The notes: generated by a model from the sequence alone, not told the origin. A DNA stretch of 64,000 nt from Leptolyngbya sp. SIOISBB (GCA_010671905.1 JAAHII010000001.1:1860001-1924000); one strand, 5' to 3'. Numbered from the stretch's first letter, positions 18,240 through 29,872 are shown. Program-made: numbers and translations.

Positions 18240-18884
18240 GGTGCGTCATCAATTAAAACCAGAGCGCTTTCGGTGTAGGCATTACCGCGCCCGCTCCATA
18301 AACCTAGCTAGGGGCTGAACCGCCTTCAGCATCAGGATTTGACCGCTAAATGATGACAGTCCCTAGTCGCCGTTTTAGGCGCTTGCCCGGTCTTCACCTC
18401 GCGCCAACTTAGAGCAACTGAGCGAACGGTTTTGGTAGGTAAGGGCGATCGCTAATGTGGGCAACTCAAAGTCTCTCAACTCGACTATTCGAGAAGCATC
18501 CTCAAACAGTCTCTGAAGCCTTGAGTCCAGAGAACAATCGGCATGACAAGTGCCCATAGAACGCTAAGCAACATCTGATCGCTGGAGAAAAGCACAAAGA
18601 TACTTCTACTAGAGAGTCGAATGAGTCATTGGCATATACAATTATCGACAATTCGGTAGATGTGGTGCGAGCTCACCCCATACTGGGCAACATAAGCTAG
18701 CTTAAGAGCAGACAGGAATAGGGTTGTATGCCCTGATGAGTCAAAGGCAGGATGAAGCTGCTACCGGGGTCGTCACTTTGCTATGAGAGCCAGTTTTTGG
18801 TAGTGCAGGTAACGGTTTGTCTGAGGTAAACATCTCAAGGTTGTAAGCATCCAGTGATCACGAAACGGGAAGAGGAAAACTAGC
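18240..18884. other. Long region upstream of hmpF
   Basis: About 645 bases with no supported gene. AGAGGA 9 bases before the GTG at 18885 is the likely ribosome binding site for hmpF. No promoter or repeat could be assigned with confidence. Confidence 0.4.
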
Positions 18885-20643
18885 GTGCTTTTATCTGGCT
18901 GAGGTTCAAAAGAAGACTGGATTTATCGGCGGTGGTAAGGCAGACTTTAAGCTTCTGGCTTGTCAACGTGGCGACACCTGGACAGGAGTGCCGGGTGATG
19001 AAGTGATTGGGGCTCCTGATGATGCTAGCTACAACGCTGGAGCTCTCGTCATGGTTGAACTGACTAACAACCGCCAGATTAAACGGCACTATGATGCGGG
19101 TCGCCCCCTAGTGGGCATTTTGCAGAACTTCTCCAACCAGAATAAGAAGTCGAAGTCTCAAGAAGAAGAAATTGAGCAGTGGAAGCAATCCCTCACCTTT
19201 CAAAGTCAGGAGCTGAATCGTCGAGAGTTAGAACTCGAAACACGTCAAGAGCAGGTTGAGGAAGCGGAAGCTGATCTCGAAAAGCTAGAGGCTCAACGTC
19301 AAGAAATTGAGACTGCTCAACAAGAACTGGATGAACTCAAAGGGGAGCTGGATCGTAAGCACCAAGAGCTGCAAGGTGCCTGGGATCATCTCAACGGTGA
19401 AATCAGACGGTTTGAAGAGCGCCAAGAAGACGCTTCGCAAAATTCGGGGCTGGATGAAGCCCAAAGTCAACAGTTGCAAGAGGCACTAGAGCGGCTAACG
19501 AACGCGGTTACGCCCACCGAAGGGATTCGCGAACAGCTGAATCTAGCCTATGACCTGGTCAATCAACAGCAAGGTCTCTTGTCTGAGCGTCATCAGTCTC
19601 TAGAGGAGCAGCAACGACAACTTGAGGACAGACGTAATCAGCTGCAGCAGGAGATTGAAACGCTGGCGGGCCATTGGCAAGGTTGGCACGAAGCCGAGAC
19701 TGGGCTGAATGTCCGTAAGGCTGACTTGAAAGTGCAGCAACAGGTGCTAGTGGGCAAGCAGTCTCATGTACAAGCGCTGTCTCAACAACTGCAATCACAA
19801 AGTAATTTATATCAGCAGGTTTATGAGCTCCTGAATACGTCCGATAAGGTGCGTTTGAGTGACAAAGTTGATGTCGCAGCATTAGACGCTCTATCGCTCG
19901 ACGAGTTACAAAACGTGGTCACAGATCTGGAAAAAGACCTGGAAAAAGTGTCCCGGTTTGTGAACGATCAGGAAGAAGAGCTAAAGCTTGAGCAACAAGC
20001 GATGGACGAGCTGAAGCAGCGGATGGAGCAAGTGAGCGACTTTGATCGCCTACAGCTTGAGACCGAGCTGGCTGAGGAGCAAGATCGCTATCAGATGCTG
20101 AACGAGACTTTGGTCGGTCAACGCCGCAATCTACTGGAACGTGAAGAAGTGCTGAGCCAGCATCAGGCAGTCTTGCGACGCCGTCAGGGCCTCGCGACCG
20201 AGGAGACGCCAGTCAGTGTCGTTGATTTAGAACCGGTGCTGAAGCAAATTGATACCCAGCGCCAGCACACCTCAGACGAGTTACAGCAATGTGAGACAGA
20301 AGTCAAAGAGATGCAGGCCCAGCTCGAGGCCATGAAAAAAGAGATTGAGCAAAAGGCAAATGAACTCGCTGCCGGTCGTGAAGACCTCAAGGGGCAAGAT
20401 TTACAGCTGCGAGATAAACAAGGCGAAGTCGGGGCCATGGAAGGGCGTGTCCAACTCTTGTCAGAGCTACTAGCTCCGCTGCAAGAAAAGAGTGATGGCA
20501 TGCGGCAAAAGTTAGACGATATGTCGGGCTCATTGTCTAAGGTGCAAGAGGCGAGCGATTACCAACTACAGGCGATCGCTGAGGTCAAGCAACTGGTCTC
20601 GACACTAGCCGCTAGTGATACACCGGAAGCAATGTCAGCCTAG
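18885..20643 (+). CDS. hmpF: Pilus motility taxis protein HmpF, frameshift at codon 3
   Basis: A long coiled-coil protein of about 585 residues. The small N-terminal domain reads (L)YLAEVQKKTGFIGGGKADFKLLACQRGD (cited in parts) through GALVMVELTNNRQI and GRPLVGILQNFS; the rest is Q/E-rich coiled coil. This matches HmpF, needed for type IV pilus gliding and phototaxis in filamentous cyanobacteria. The open frame has no start upstream, but GTG CTT at 18885 lies one base out of frame with a good ribosome binding site. Dropping one T from the T4 run at 18889-18892 gives the expected start. An annotator using only the open frame would start at 18988 and lose about 34 residues. Confidence 0.85.
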
Positions 20644-20789
20644 TCTTGCACCCCTCCGCGAAGATCACCCCGTGCTGATAGCCAAGCGTCAGGCGATTGG
20701 CCCGCGATCATGAATAACGGGCTCGATCATCCCCACCAGCCTGAGCTGATGTGGGAGGATAACTGAGAGTACTCAACAGATAGATTGCT

Positions 20790-21008
20790 ATGGCGGAACA
20801 AGTCATCTGGGTTAACGAACAAATCGACCCTTGCGGCATCATTTATTCCTGCATTGCCTGCGTTGATGAAGAGCAAGCGCAAGCTTGTCATGACTCCTTC
20901 GAAGCGAACCTGAGCGAGGAGCAAAAGGTCGCTGGTTGGGTTGCCCAGGTGCGCCAAGTAGCCTCTTGGGATGACGTACCCGTTAGTGCGCTCAAACTGA
21001 GTTATTAG
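20790..21008 (+). CDS. Small conserved-looking hypothetical protein
   Basis: A 72-residue protein, MAEQVIWVNEQIDPCGII to VPVSALKLSY. It looks cytoplasmic with three cysteines. It has even codon use like its neighbours and lies 147 bases after hmpF on the same strand. No family is recognised. Composition and the ordered sequence favour a real gene. Confidence 0.6.
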   Translation: MAEQVIWVNEQIDPCGIIYSCIACVDEEQAQACHDSFEANLSEEQKVAGWVAQVRQVASWDDVPVSALKLSY

Positions 21009-21449
21009 TATTTTGGGCGTTGCTGATTTCTGGGATGAATCATTGGGAGTAGGTTATCACCACCCTGATGTTCAGAGCTCCGTTCCTCCCTCATTTCAGC
21101 AACGCCGGATTTTGCCGTAGAGGTCAGCAGCTAGTCATCAAGAGGCCATACTTAACCCTGCTCTCTTAATGCAATCGACCTTCACTGGATCTATCTCGCC
21201 CTGATCGCTATAGCCACAGCCGAGACATTATTGGAGATATCCTAGCCGCTAACGCCAACGTTGCAGGTTATTACGTTAGAAACTCAGGCTATGGCTGCTC
21301 ATCGACGAGAAATTGGGAAAGATTCTACAAAAGAATCGCGGCTCTGCTCTGTGCTGACTCTCTAACAACACCTGCATACGCAATTATGGTTGCCGTTATA
21401 GTCAGAGGCTTTTGATCAACCAGCCCAACCTTTGCTCCTGACTGGGTGA
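21009..21449. other. Intergenic region with a MITE-like inverted repeat
   Basis: About 440 bases. The left part carries the 91-bp element at 21016-21106 described separately. The rest shows no gene or clear signal. Confidence 0.4.
21016..21106. repeat. 91-bp MITE-like element with 11-bp terminal inverted repeats
   Basis: GGCGTTGCTGA at 21016-21026 is exactly inverted as TCAGCAACGCC at 21096-21106, and the similarity continues weakly inward (GGGATGAA against GGGAGGAA). Ends of the type GGCGTTGCTGA resemble cyanobacterial IS termini, so this may be a non-autonomous or deleted IS copy. No transposase remains and no target duplication is obvious. Confidence 0.55.
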
Positions 21450-21785
21450 TCATTGGTGACGATTGATATCAACGAGGGTTTGACTCAAGACTCTAACAGG
21501 TTCCTTGGTTTCGGCAGAAAAGATCGAGAGGTCAATTGGCCCCCAGTTAGTGTGGGCACTTTCAGCAAGTTGCAATAGTACCGGATGGCGGAGACGAATG
21601 CGTTCCGGAAACCGTAGCACCAGGAGCGGCACTTGAGCTTGCCCAGCTTCTGCAATTAACGTCCACTCACAAGCATTGAGCCAAGTCTTTACAGCTGCAG
21701 GAAGGCGTTCTTTAAACCGGCTCAGTCGATAATGCTGAGCTAATACATCACGCCAACAGTAGCCAGAGTCGGCAGGAGTTGCCAT
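21450..21785 (-). CDS. Hypothetical protein
   Basis: A 111-residue ORF from ATG 21785 (MATPADSGYCWRDVL), with an alternative start 6 bases earlier. Segments such as LSRFKERLPAAVKTWLNACEW and VPLLVLRFPERIRLRHPVLLQ suggest a folded alpha/beta protein without leader or membrane segment. No family is recognised. Codon use resembles the core genes around it. Confidence 0.6.
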   Translation of the reverse strand: MATPADSGYCWRDVLAQHYRLSRFKERLPAAVKTWLNACEWTLIAEAGQAQVPLLVLRFPERIRLRHPVLLQLAESAHTNWGPIDLSIFSAETKEPVRVLSQTLVDINRHQ

Positions 21786-21961
21786 AAACAAAAGCCTAGA
21801 TTACTTACTTTTGAGTTTAGCTTTCCCCACTCGGTCAATCTCTTAAAACTATCTGTATGGTCAACAAGCTTAAGATTCCTTTTCGTTCGACATAGCAAAA
21901 GTTAATTGAGTCGAACCCAATGATCAGCGCCCACCCCAAAGACCATTCAATAGGGGCAAAT

Positions 21962-22879
21962 TTACGGCAACGTTGCGACGAATGTCGCGATCGCTCTCAG
22001 ATAAGAAGCGTCTCCAGGCTGATAAATGCTGACGTGATCGGCTTCTGGGATGAGGAATAGCTGTTTGGGATGGGGTGCCGCCTCGTACAAACGGCGACTC
22101 ATGACCTGGGGAACGACGGAATCAGCTTCGCCATGCAAAAACAGCACCGGTATATTTAGGCTGCCAATTTTCTCTAACGACTCAAATCGTTCTGTCAATA
22201 CTTGGTCAATCGGCAGCAATCGAGTAAACGCTTTGTGGCGAACGGCATCCGTCATCGAAGTAAACGAACTCTGCATAATCAAACCCGCCGCATCCGGTTG
22301 TTGAATGGCGAGATCAAGGGCGATCGCCCCTCCTAAGGATTCGCCATAGATCACAATCTGCTCTGTCGGAATTTGGCGATCGTGTCTTAAATACTGCCAA
22401 GCAGCCTGAGCATCTTCGTAAAGTTGTGCCTCATTTGGAAACGCTCCCCGGCTGCGACCATAGCCTCGATAGTCCAGCACCAATACCGAGAAGCCCAACT
22501 GTCGAAAGGCCGAAACCCTTGCCAAATAGTTGTAATCGCCAATATTGCGCCCGACGCCCACAAAATACAGCATGACTTTCGGTGATGAGAGCACTTGCGC
22601 CGGTTCATCAGGGAGAATGGTGACCTTTTCGGCAGTAGCTGGGAGCCACCAACCATGGAGACGATCGCCAGAGCCCCCTACAGAGATCCAAACATCCTCA
22701 TAGGTCAGCCCAAAGTCGAGATAACTCGGCAACATCGACAGCTCAGCACGGGGTCGGTAAATGAGGTGTCGTTGTCGGGTTGCAATAAAGGCGATCGCCA
22801 AGCTGTAGACAACCCCCAGGGTGAGGGCGATTGCTAGCAGTCTTCGAACTTGTCCAAATGGAATGGCCCGAGTCATCAC
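21962..22879 (-). CDS. Membrane-anchored alpha/beta hydrolase
   Basis: A 305-residue protein with one N-terminal transmembrane segment (about residues 13-32) and an alpha/beta hydrolase domain. The nucleophile elbow is GESLGG (Ser near 177). The acid is probably D in LFLHGEADSVVP and the histidine is in PEADHVSIY. LDYRGYGRSRGAFPNE is typical of the BEM46/YfhR-like group (prolyl oligopeptidase-like hydrolases). The substrate is unknown. The anchor places it at a membrane surface. Confidence 0.85.
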   Translation of the reverse strand: MMTRAIPFGQVRRLLAIALTLGVVYSLAIAFIATRQRHLIYRPRAELSMLPSYLDFGLTYEDVWISVGGSGDRLHGWWLPATAEKVTILPDEPAQVLSSPKVMLYFVGVGRNIGDYNYLARVSAFRQLGFSVLVLDYRGYGRSRGAFPNEAQLYEDAQAAWQYLRHDRQIPTEQIVIYGESLGGAIALDLAIQQPDAAGLIMQSSFTSMTDAVRHKAFTRLLPIDQVLTERFESLEKIGSLNIPVLFLHGEADSVVPQVMSRRLYEAAPHPKQLFLIPEADHVSIYQPGDASYLRAIATFVATLP

Positions 22880-23381
22880 ATCAATACCAATGCGTTACCA
22901 ATGCGTTACGGCCAAATTCTAGCCTCTCGGGGTGGATTAAAACCTCAACAATGGGTGTTTTCCCAGGTAAAAAGCGATATGTAGCCCTTCTCTCGGAAGC
23001 AAATTCATGGTTTCTACGGACATGATCAGTGCATCGATTACCCGGCTGAAATAGAGTAATCAGAATTCATGATTTTTATGTTTTTTTTCTAAGGGTTTAT
23101 AACTAATCAGATTTATTGAAAGCATTGCCCTCAGTAAATCTGATTAGTTTTTTTAGATTAGATAACTGGTTTCTTTTGGGATGAAAAATGTCCATCAAGT
23201 ACAGTCTTATTCTTTGATTTTCTAAACTGCATTTGGCAATCTACATATACAAGGGCATCTCAAATCTACAACGCTTCCGATTTTCGTAAAACGTCATTGC
23301 AGAATCGAGCCATTTTCCTCAAAGCTTGATTGCAGACCGTTCCGGAAGCCCTGTAGAAAAGACACACTAATGGAGAGAGAG
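22880..23381. other. Divergent intergenic region with orphan terminator-like hairpin
   Basis: About 500 bases between the hydrolase and the PEP-CTERM gene. It holds the strong hairpin with T7 at 23101-23154. No protein gene is supported. Confidence 0.5.
23101..23154 (+). terminator. Strong intrinsic-terminator-like hairpin with T7 tract
   Basis: AACTAATCAGATTTA at 23101-23115 and its exact inverse at 23135-23149 form a 15-bp stem with a 19-base loop. A run of seven T occupies 23148-23154. It lies on the plus strand with no plus-strand gene upstream, so it may end a small RNA or attenuate the leader of the PEP-CTERM gene. Confidence 0.6.
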
Positions 23382-24290
23382 ATGAATTTCGCTACTAAAA
23401 CGTTAACTTTGCTAGCAGGCTGTGCCGTCGCGTCCACCCTGGTTGGGTTCGCACCTGCTCAAGCTCAAGAATGGAATTACACCATCGACTCGTTTGATGA
23501 CGGCTCTGACGCTGGCCAACGAGGCGCAAGAAGCGACTATGAGTTCTACGGCATGGCCTTAAAAGAAACGGCTGACAAAGTCTATGTCGCTATTAACTCC
23601 AATCTCAATCTAGGTGGTGAATATTTCAGGAGAGCGGCGGATGATTACATTCACTATGGCGATCTGTTCTTCAACTTTACGGGAGCAAACCTAGCAGATT
23701 CTCAAGGTGATTTATTTGCCATTAAGTTTGATGCGGGCAATGACTCTGGCGTTGATGAAATCGGCGTCTATGGAAATGTCACTGCCATGAATACTACAGC
23801 TTCCAATGGTGGTTTTTCCACGATGCGCTCCCACCGCAATTGGGCTAACAAAAGGTATCGCGTTGATGGCCAAAGAGTGAGAGGAACAGCGTCGATGGGT
23901 GATCTAAGCCATAACGACGAATACTTCCAGCAGGGTCGTCGTGCCGTTTCCAACTCTATTGAGTCTGGTAATTACTTGGGCGGCATTTCTCTGCTAAATG
24001 ATGAGCAGTTAGCCAATGCGGGTCTTAATTTTGGTGCTGTTAATTCAGGGGTAGCCGGCCGTCACACTTTGGGCTTTAGCTTCGATCGCAACTTGTTGCC
24101 CGATGGTGACTTTATCGCTCACGTATTTGCTGAGTGCATTAACGATGGTTTAGCCATGATGGGTAATCTGGCACCTATCCCCGTGCCCGAAGTGGATGAC
24201 ACTGTAGCGACCCCAGAACCAGGACTTTTGATGGGTGTCGCGCTCATTGGTGGTTTAGGGCTGCTCAAGCGTCGTCAGGCTGCCGCCTAA
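23382..24290 (+). CDS. PEP-CTERM exosortase-dependent surface protein (XDD3-like)
   Basis: A 302-residue exported protein. The signal peptide ends near GFAPAQAQ. The body (WNYTIDSFDDGSDAGQRG, then GDLFFNFTGANLADSQGDLF) resembles the cyanobacterial XDD3 family. The C-terminus TPEPGLLMGVALIGGLGLLKRRQ is a PEP-CTERM sorting signal (PEP motif, hydrophobic helix, basic tail), cleaved by exosortase in the envelope. GGAGAGAGAG just before ATG 23382 fixes the start, although an ATG lies 12 bases earlier. No exosortase gene is in the window. It may be part of the sheath or extracellular matrix. Confidence 0.85.
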   Translation: MNFATKTLTLLAGCAVASTLVGFAPAQAQEWNYTIDSFDDGSDAGQRGARSDYEFYGMALKETADKVYVAINSNLNLGGEYFRRAADDYIHYGDLFFNFTGANLADSQGDLFAIKFDAGNDSGVDEIGVYGNVTAMNTTASNGGFSTMRSHRNWANKRYRVDGQRVRGTASMGDLSHNDEYFQQGRRAVSNSIESGNYLGGISLLNDEQLANAGLNFGAVNSGVAGRHTLGFSFDRNLLPDGDFIAHVFAECINDGLAMMGNLAPIPVPEVDDTVATPEPGLLMGVALIGGLGLLKRRQAAA

Positions 24291-25716
<1,426 letters not shown>

Positions 25717-25838
25717 TCAGCGAGAAGCCATCGTTACGGCGCGATCGCTCGTTTCATCGCAGCGATTCCCAGTTCCCAGCGCCAGCCACTTTCCTAAAAC
25801 TTGCTAATGACCAGTCATCATTCGTTTGGTCTGAACTT

Positions 25839-26693
25839 ATGACTTCTCCGAATACCCTCACGCAGACCGCTCATCAACGCAGCTTTGGTGGCTGGCAAGA
25901 TGTGTATCAGCACTCTTCGGAAGTTCTCGACTGCGACATGAACTTGGCGGTATATCTGCCACCCCAAGCCGAAACGCAATCCTGTCCGGTAGTGTATTGG
26001 CTGAGTGGCCTTACTTGTACTGAGCAAAATTTCATCACCAAGGCCGGAGCACAGCAGTACGCGGCTCAGCATGGCGTCATCCTCATTGCACCGGATACCA
26101 GTCCGCGCGGGTGTAACCTGCCGGGAGAAGATGACAGTTACGACTTGGGCAGTGGTGCGGGATTTTATCTCAATGCGACTCAGGAACCCTGGGCCAAGCA
26201 CTATCGCATGTATGACTATGTTGTGGAAGAGTTGCCAGGGGCGATCACGGCCAACTTTCCCATTTTGGCAACACACCAGGGCATTATGGGGCACTCCATG
26301 GGGGGCTACGGAGCCTTGATGATTGCCCTGCGAAATCCCGGTCGTTTCAAAAGTGTGTCGGCATTTGCGCCCATCGTTGTGCCGTCCCAAGTCCCCTGGG
26401 GCAAAAAGGCGTTTACCCATTATCTGGGCAGCAATATGACCGACTGGCTGGCCTACGATCCGACCCATCTGGTGAAAGCGGCCCCGGAAAGGCTACCGAT
26501 TCTGATCGATCAAGGAGACGCGGATTCCTTTCTGAAAGAGCAACTGCAGCCCCAATTATTTGCGGCCGCCTGCGAGGCGGTGAATCATCCGTTAACGCTC
26601 CGTATGCAACCGGGTTACGACCACAGCTATTACTTCATCGCCAGTTTTATAGGCGATCATCTAGCGCACCATGCGGCAGCTTTGACTTCTTAA
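25839..26693 (+). CDS. frmB: S-formylglutathione hydrolase
   Basis: A 284-residue esterase D-type enzyme that hydrolyses S-formylglutathione to formate and glutathione, the second step of formaldehyde detoxification. The nucleophile is in [21 protein letters not shown] is the family's oxyanion segment; DQGDADSFL and [13 protein letters not shown] hold the Asp and His of the triad. It lies 122 bases after the dehydrogenase on the same strand. Length is normal and no leader is seen. Confidence 0.95.
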   Translation: MTSPNTLTQTAHQRSFGGWQDVYQHSSEVLDCDMNLAVYLPPQAETQSCPVVYWLSGLTCTEQNFITKAGAQQYAAQHGVILIAPDTSPRGCNLPGEDDSYDLGSGAGFYLNATQEPWAKHYRMYDYVVEELPGAITANFPILATHQGIMGHSMGGYGALMIALRNPGRFKSVSAFAPIVVPSQVPWGKKAFTHYLGSNMTDWLAYDPTHLVKAAPERLPILIDQGDADSFLKEQLQPQLFAAACEAVNHPLTLRMQPGYDHSYYFIASFIGDHLAHHAAALTS

Positions 26694-26706
26694 AATTTGA
26701 CTGGTT

Positions 26707-26739
26707 AGAACCCTAGTTTCTGGTAGAAAACGGGGTTCT
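26707..26739 (+). terminator. Terminator hairpin after frmB
   Basis: AGAACCC at 26707-26713 pairs with GGGTTCT at 26733-26739, and the loop can pair further (GTTTCT with AGAAAAC). It sits 14 bases after the frmB stop, between convergent genes. A short T-rich stretch (TGATTTTTATGG) lies downstream. Confidence 0.55.
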
Positions 26740-26764
26740 TGTCGGGACTGATTTTTATGGCAAC

Positions 26765-28141
26765 TTAGCCTTTATTTACAGCGGCTTGGCGCGAGCGGTG
26801 GCAGAAACGATGGTCAAGGCGAGCATTTTCAGGAATCTGTTTGGGTGCTCGCCAATAGTCAGGAGTGTGGGCGATTGCAGCATCATCAACCTGTTCAATT
26901 GGCTGCCAACAGACATGGCAGGTGGGGTGTTTTTTGAGCAGGGACTGCTTGAAGGCGAGGGAAAAGGTACGGGGCTCGCCGGTTTCCATACCGATGAGCT
27001 TGTCCAATCGAGATCGCCAGGTTTCGGCTCGGTATTGTATGCGGTCGGGGCGATCGGTGCTGGTGCTGATATACTCTACGAACTTTTTGTCTGTATTCAG
27101 CAGGTCTAGAAACTCTTCGCGGATATGGTCCTTGATCGGCAAAATCTGCTCAAGTTCGTAATTGCTAAAGGTATAGAGAATGGTGTCCCAGAGGGCAACA
27201 TTCAGGCGCGATTTTTCCCAAGTGCCGTTGGGGTTATAGGTGTTACCGGGATAATAACGGCGAAACGCTTTTTCTTGAAAGACGGCATAAGTCATTTCAA
27301 TGGACTTTTCAAAAACCTGTCGCATTTCGGCGAGGGCTTCATCACTGAGCTGTCGATGCTGCTCCATCTCGGTATTCAAAAAGCGTTTTGTGGGGCCTTT
27401 ATAATTGCGGTGGGTATTACGCCACATGGCAAAAAACCGCAGGATCAGTTGGCGATCGGCCATACGGCTGTGGGGTGCTTTGGACTGCAAAATTCTAAGG
27501 AGAAACTCATTTTGAGTGAGCGAGCGCAGTAGTTCGTTATAGTTACCCCGATAGACACAGTTCCGCACTTCCTGATCATTGAGTTTTTCCGCGCCCAGAT
27601 TTAAGCGCTCAAACACCTCAAATTTCACATCCGGATCAGAGTCTTTTTCAATGATGATCAATCTCAAGATGAAGTTGAGGATTTCTTCTTGCAATTCAAC
27701 CGGTAAATCGGCAAAGGTTTTGCGATTCAAATCCTTGAGCACTTGCAAGCCCGACAGCTTGAACTTTTGACCATTGGGAAAAACGCCGTTCACAAAAGCA
27801 CAAATACTGGTGAGTCGCTGCTGCCCATCCACCACCGAAAACGTGCGATTGGCTTCTTCGGACACATAAATGACAGGAATGGGGATCGCTAGCAGCAAGG
27901 ACTCGACCAGGCGACTGGCCTTACCACTATTCCAAACAAAATTGCGCTGGAAGTCGGGCTGCAGGTTCAACTTGCGACGATTGACCCAACTTACCAAGGT
28001 TTCGACCGGCAAATCTTGCTTCTCGGTTTTGACGCGGCGCTTTTCGGGTTCAATTTCGAAGGGCGTATCGTCGGCGATATCTTCGATGACCAGGTCATCC
28101 GGAGTCGACGTATCGGCTGGCGAAGTGTTGGCATCAACCAT
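26765..28141 (-). CDS. DUF262 domain protein with HNH-like C-terminus
   Basis: A 458-residue protein. LNLQPDFQRNFVWN and VVDGQQRLTSICAFVNG are the DUF262 (GmrSD N-terminal-like) signatures; the DGQQR motif binds or hydrolyses nucleotides in related enzymes. The C-terminus HPTCHVCWQPIE, then PENARLDHRFCHRSR, resembles an HNH nuclease, with a CxxC, an N and later H/C residues, but the usual DH pair reads AH. DUF262-HNH proteins are often anti-phage nucleases. It is not next to other recognisable defence genes. A first 35-residue acidic stretch is probably disordered. Confidence 0.82.
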   Translation of the reverse strand: MVDANTSPADTSTPDDLVIEDIADDTPFEIEPEKRRVKTEKQDLPVETLVSWVNRRKLNLQPDFQRNFVWNSGKASRLVESLLLAIPIPVIYVSEEANRTFSVVDGQQRLTSICAFVNGVFPNGQKFKLSGLQVLKDLNRKTFADLPVELQEEILNFILRLIIIEKDSDPDVKFEVFERLNLGAEKLNDQEVRNCVYRGNYNELLRSLTQNEFLLRILQSKAPHSRMADRQLILRFFAMWRNTHRNYKGPTKRFLNTEMEQHRQLSDEALAEMRQVFEKSIEMTYAVFQEKAFRRYYPGNTYNPNGTWEKSRLNVALWDTILYTFSNYELEQILPIKDHIREEFLDLLNTDKKFVEYISTSTDRPDRIQYRAETWRSRLDKLIGMETGEPRTFSLAFKQSLLKKHPTCHVCWQPIEQVDDAAIAHTPDYWRAPKQIPENARLDHRFCHRSRQAAVNKG

Positions 28142-28308
28142 GGCGAAAACCCTGCAAAGGCTTTACGTTCAGAATACGCCAAAGTGCCCAGCGGTGTTGC
28201 TGACTACGGGCGGACTCTGAGTCAAAAACGTGTATAGTCTGGTGTCGCAACCAGCCAAAATTAGGGTGGCTGAGTCAAAGTCTGCCACAGTTCAAAATCA
28301 GAACGGTT

Positions 28309-29064
28309 TTACTCAGGCTGCGGCTCAGCGACGCGCTTAGTTTGTGCCTTCGATAGATCGGTCATGGCTACGGCCAAGTCTGCCGTTAGCTGCCGCGCAG
28401 CAGGCTTTACCTCTTCGGCGGTTAGGGCACGATTTTCTTGAGTAGGTAGGTATTTCGAGACTTCCAGGGGCTGCCCAAAGGCGATTTCTGCTCGGCTCCG
28501 CCAATGGGGCATGGCCGGATCGTAATACAAACTGACGGGAATCACCTTGACGCCCAGCTCATGGGTTTGTGCTTCTGCCTGTAGGGCGATACGCGCCAGA
28601 CCCGGCTTGAGGCGATGCACTTCGCGATCGCGAAAAATACCGCCTTCAGGATAAATCACCATCATTTGCTCTTGCTGCAGTAAGTCAATCCCGTGCCGCA
28701 GACTCGAAACGCTGGGCGATCGCACGTTGATCGCAAAGCCCCCCAGACGACGGATAAACCAACCCTGCACCCCCTTAACTTCGTCTGAGGTCACCATAAA
28801 GTGCAGGTCGCGCCCAGTCACTGATCGTCCCGCCGCGTAAGGAATCATAATCGAATCCCAGCGGGCTCGATGGGTTGGTGCCAGGATGATCGGCCCTTGG
28901 TGAGATAAGTAATGCTGCCCAACCACGGCGATATCGCTAAAGTAGCTTGGGAGGACAAAGTGCTCACCGAGGAAATATGCCGTGGGAGTCAGCCAGGGAG
29001 AACACCGCGATAAATTATTAGGATGCTTACTGACCGGTAAAGGATTCAGGCTGACGGTAGACAT
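28309..29064 (-). CDS. plsC: 1-acylglycerol-3-phosphate acyltransferase family protein
   Basis: A PlsC-type acyltransferase of about 251 residues, likely making phosphatidic acid or a related lipid at the membrane. The catalytic HX4D is THRARWD, and the later motifs are FIRRLGGFAINV and VIYPEGGIFRDRE. Start ATG 29064 (MSTVSLNPLPV) is chosen; a GTG at 29100 would add 12 residues. The C-terminal tail after VSKYLPTQENRAL is charged. Substrate specificity is not predictable, since cyanobacteria carry several such paralogues. Confidence 0.85.
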   Translation of the reverse strand: MSTVSLNPLPVSKHPNNLSRCSPWLTPTAYFLGEHFVLPSYFSDIAVVGQHYLSHQGPIILAPTHRARWDSIMIPYAAGRSVTGRDLHFMVTSDEVKGVQGWFIRRLGGFAINVRSPSVSSLRHGIDLLQQEQMMVIYPEGGIFRDREVHRLKPGLARIALQAEAQTHELGVKVIPVSLYYDPAMPHWRSRAEIAFGQPLEVSKYLPTQENRALTAEEVKPAARQLTADLAVAMTDLSKAQTKRVAEPQPE

Positions 29065-29329
29065 AGATAATTTCTTTTCAGTCGCCGATGGAAAAGACAC
29101 TTTGCAATCTCAATGATTGGTTTCATTCTGTTTACCGTAGCTGGTTAGCGCTATCCGCACCGCCATCGCTAGACACTTTTTGCGATCGTCATCAGTCTCT
29201 CGGTGCGCAGCTCAACGGATTAGAACTGTCGGCTATGCACAGCGCTGTTTGCGGGTAGCGCCTGACAGCAGAGACGGGTTGCAACCTCTGAGTAGCCCAT
29301 TGATCAAGGGCTGGCGACGTAGGTAAGTA

Positions 29330-29872
29330 ATGTGGCGAGGGCAGAGTACATCAGTGATTATCATTCTGATGGGAGTCTCAGGCTCTGGTAAAACCACTGT
29401 TGGCCGGTGTTTGGCTGATGTTCTGGATTGGTGCTTTATCGAGGGCGACGATCTGCATCCTCGCAGTAATGTGGCAAAAATGAGCCAGGGCATCCCGCTG
29501 ACGGATCGAGATCGCGGACCTTGGCTAACGCGCCTCCGCGATCGCTTGGTGGATTTGCGGCAACAAGACAAATCGGCCATTGTCACCTGTTCTGCCCTCA
29601 AGCGCAGTTATCGGCAAATCTTACGACCGCATCCCAACGAAGCCATTCAGTTTGTTTATCTCAAAGGTAGTGTCCCGCTCTTGAAATCACGTCTGCACCA
29701 GCGCCAAGGGCATTTTATGAAAGCCGGTATGCTCCAGAGCCAATTGACAACTCTGGAGGAGCCAGATGACGCGATCGTGATTGACATCGACACGGCAACT
29801 AGGCCTAAGCAAGTTATCAGCGACGTTCTAGCTCGCCTCAATTTATTGCCCAATGCAGAAGCTGAGGGGTAA
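29330..29872 (+). CDS. gntK: Gluconokinase
   Basis: A 180-residue P-loop kinase that phosphorylates gluconate to 6-phosphogluconate. The Walker A loop is MGVSGSGKTTVGRCLA. FIEGDDLHPRSNVAKMSQGIPL (cited in part) is the gluconate-binding region, followed by DRDRGPWL and CSALKRSYRQILR. GHFMKAGMLQSQLTTLEEP is the typical lid segment. The start may be ATG 29330 or the GTG at 29354; the latter gives the usual short N-terminus. It ends about 80 bases before the tRNA region. Confidence 0.9.
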   Translation: MWRGQSTSVIIILMGVSGSGKTTVGRCLADVLDWCFIEGDDLHPRSNVAKMSQGIPLTDRDRGPWLTRLRDRLVDLRQQDKSAIVTCSALKRSYRQILRPHPNEAIQFVYLKGSVPLLKSRLHQRQGHFMKAGMLQSQLTTLEEPDDAIVIDIDTATRPKQVISDVLARLNLLPNAEAEG

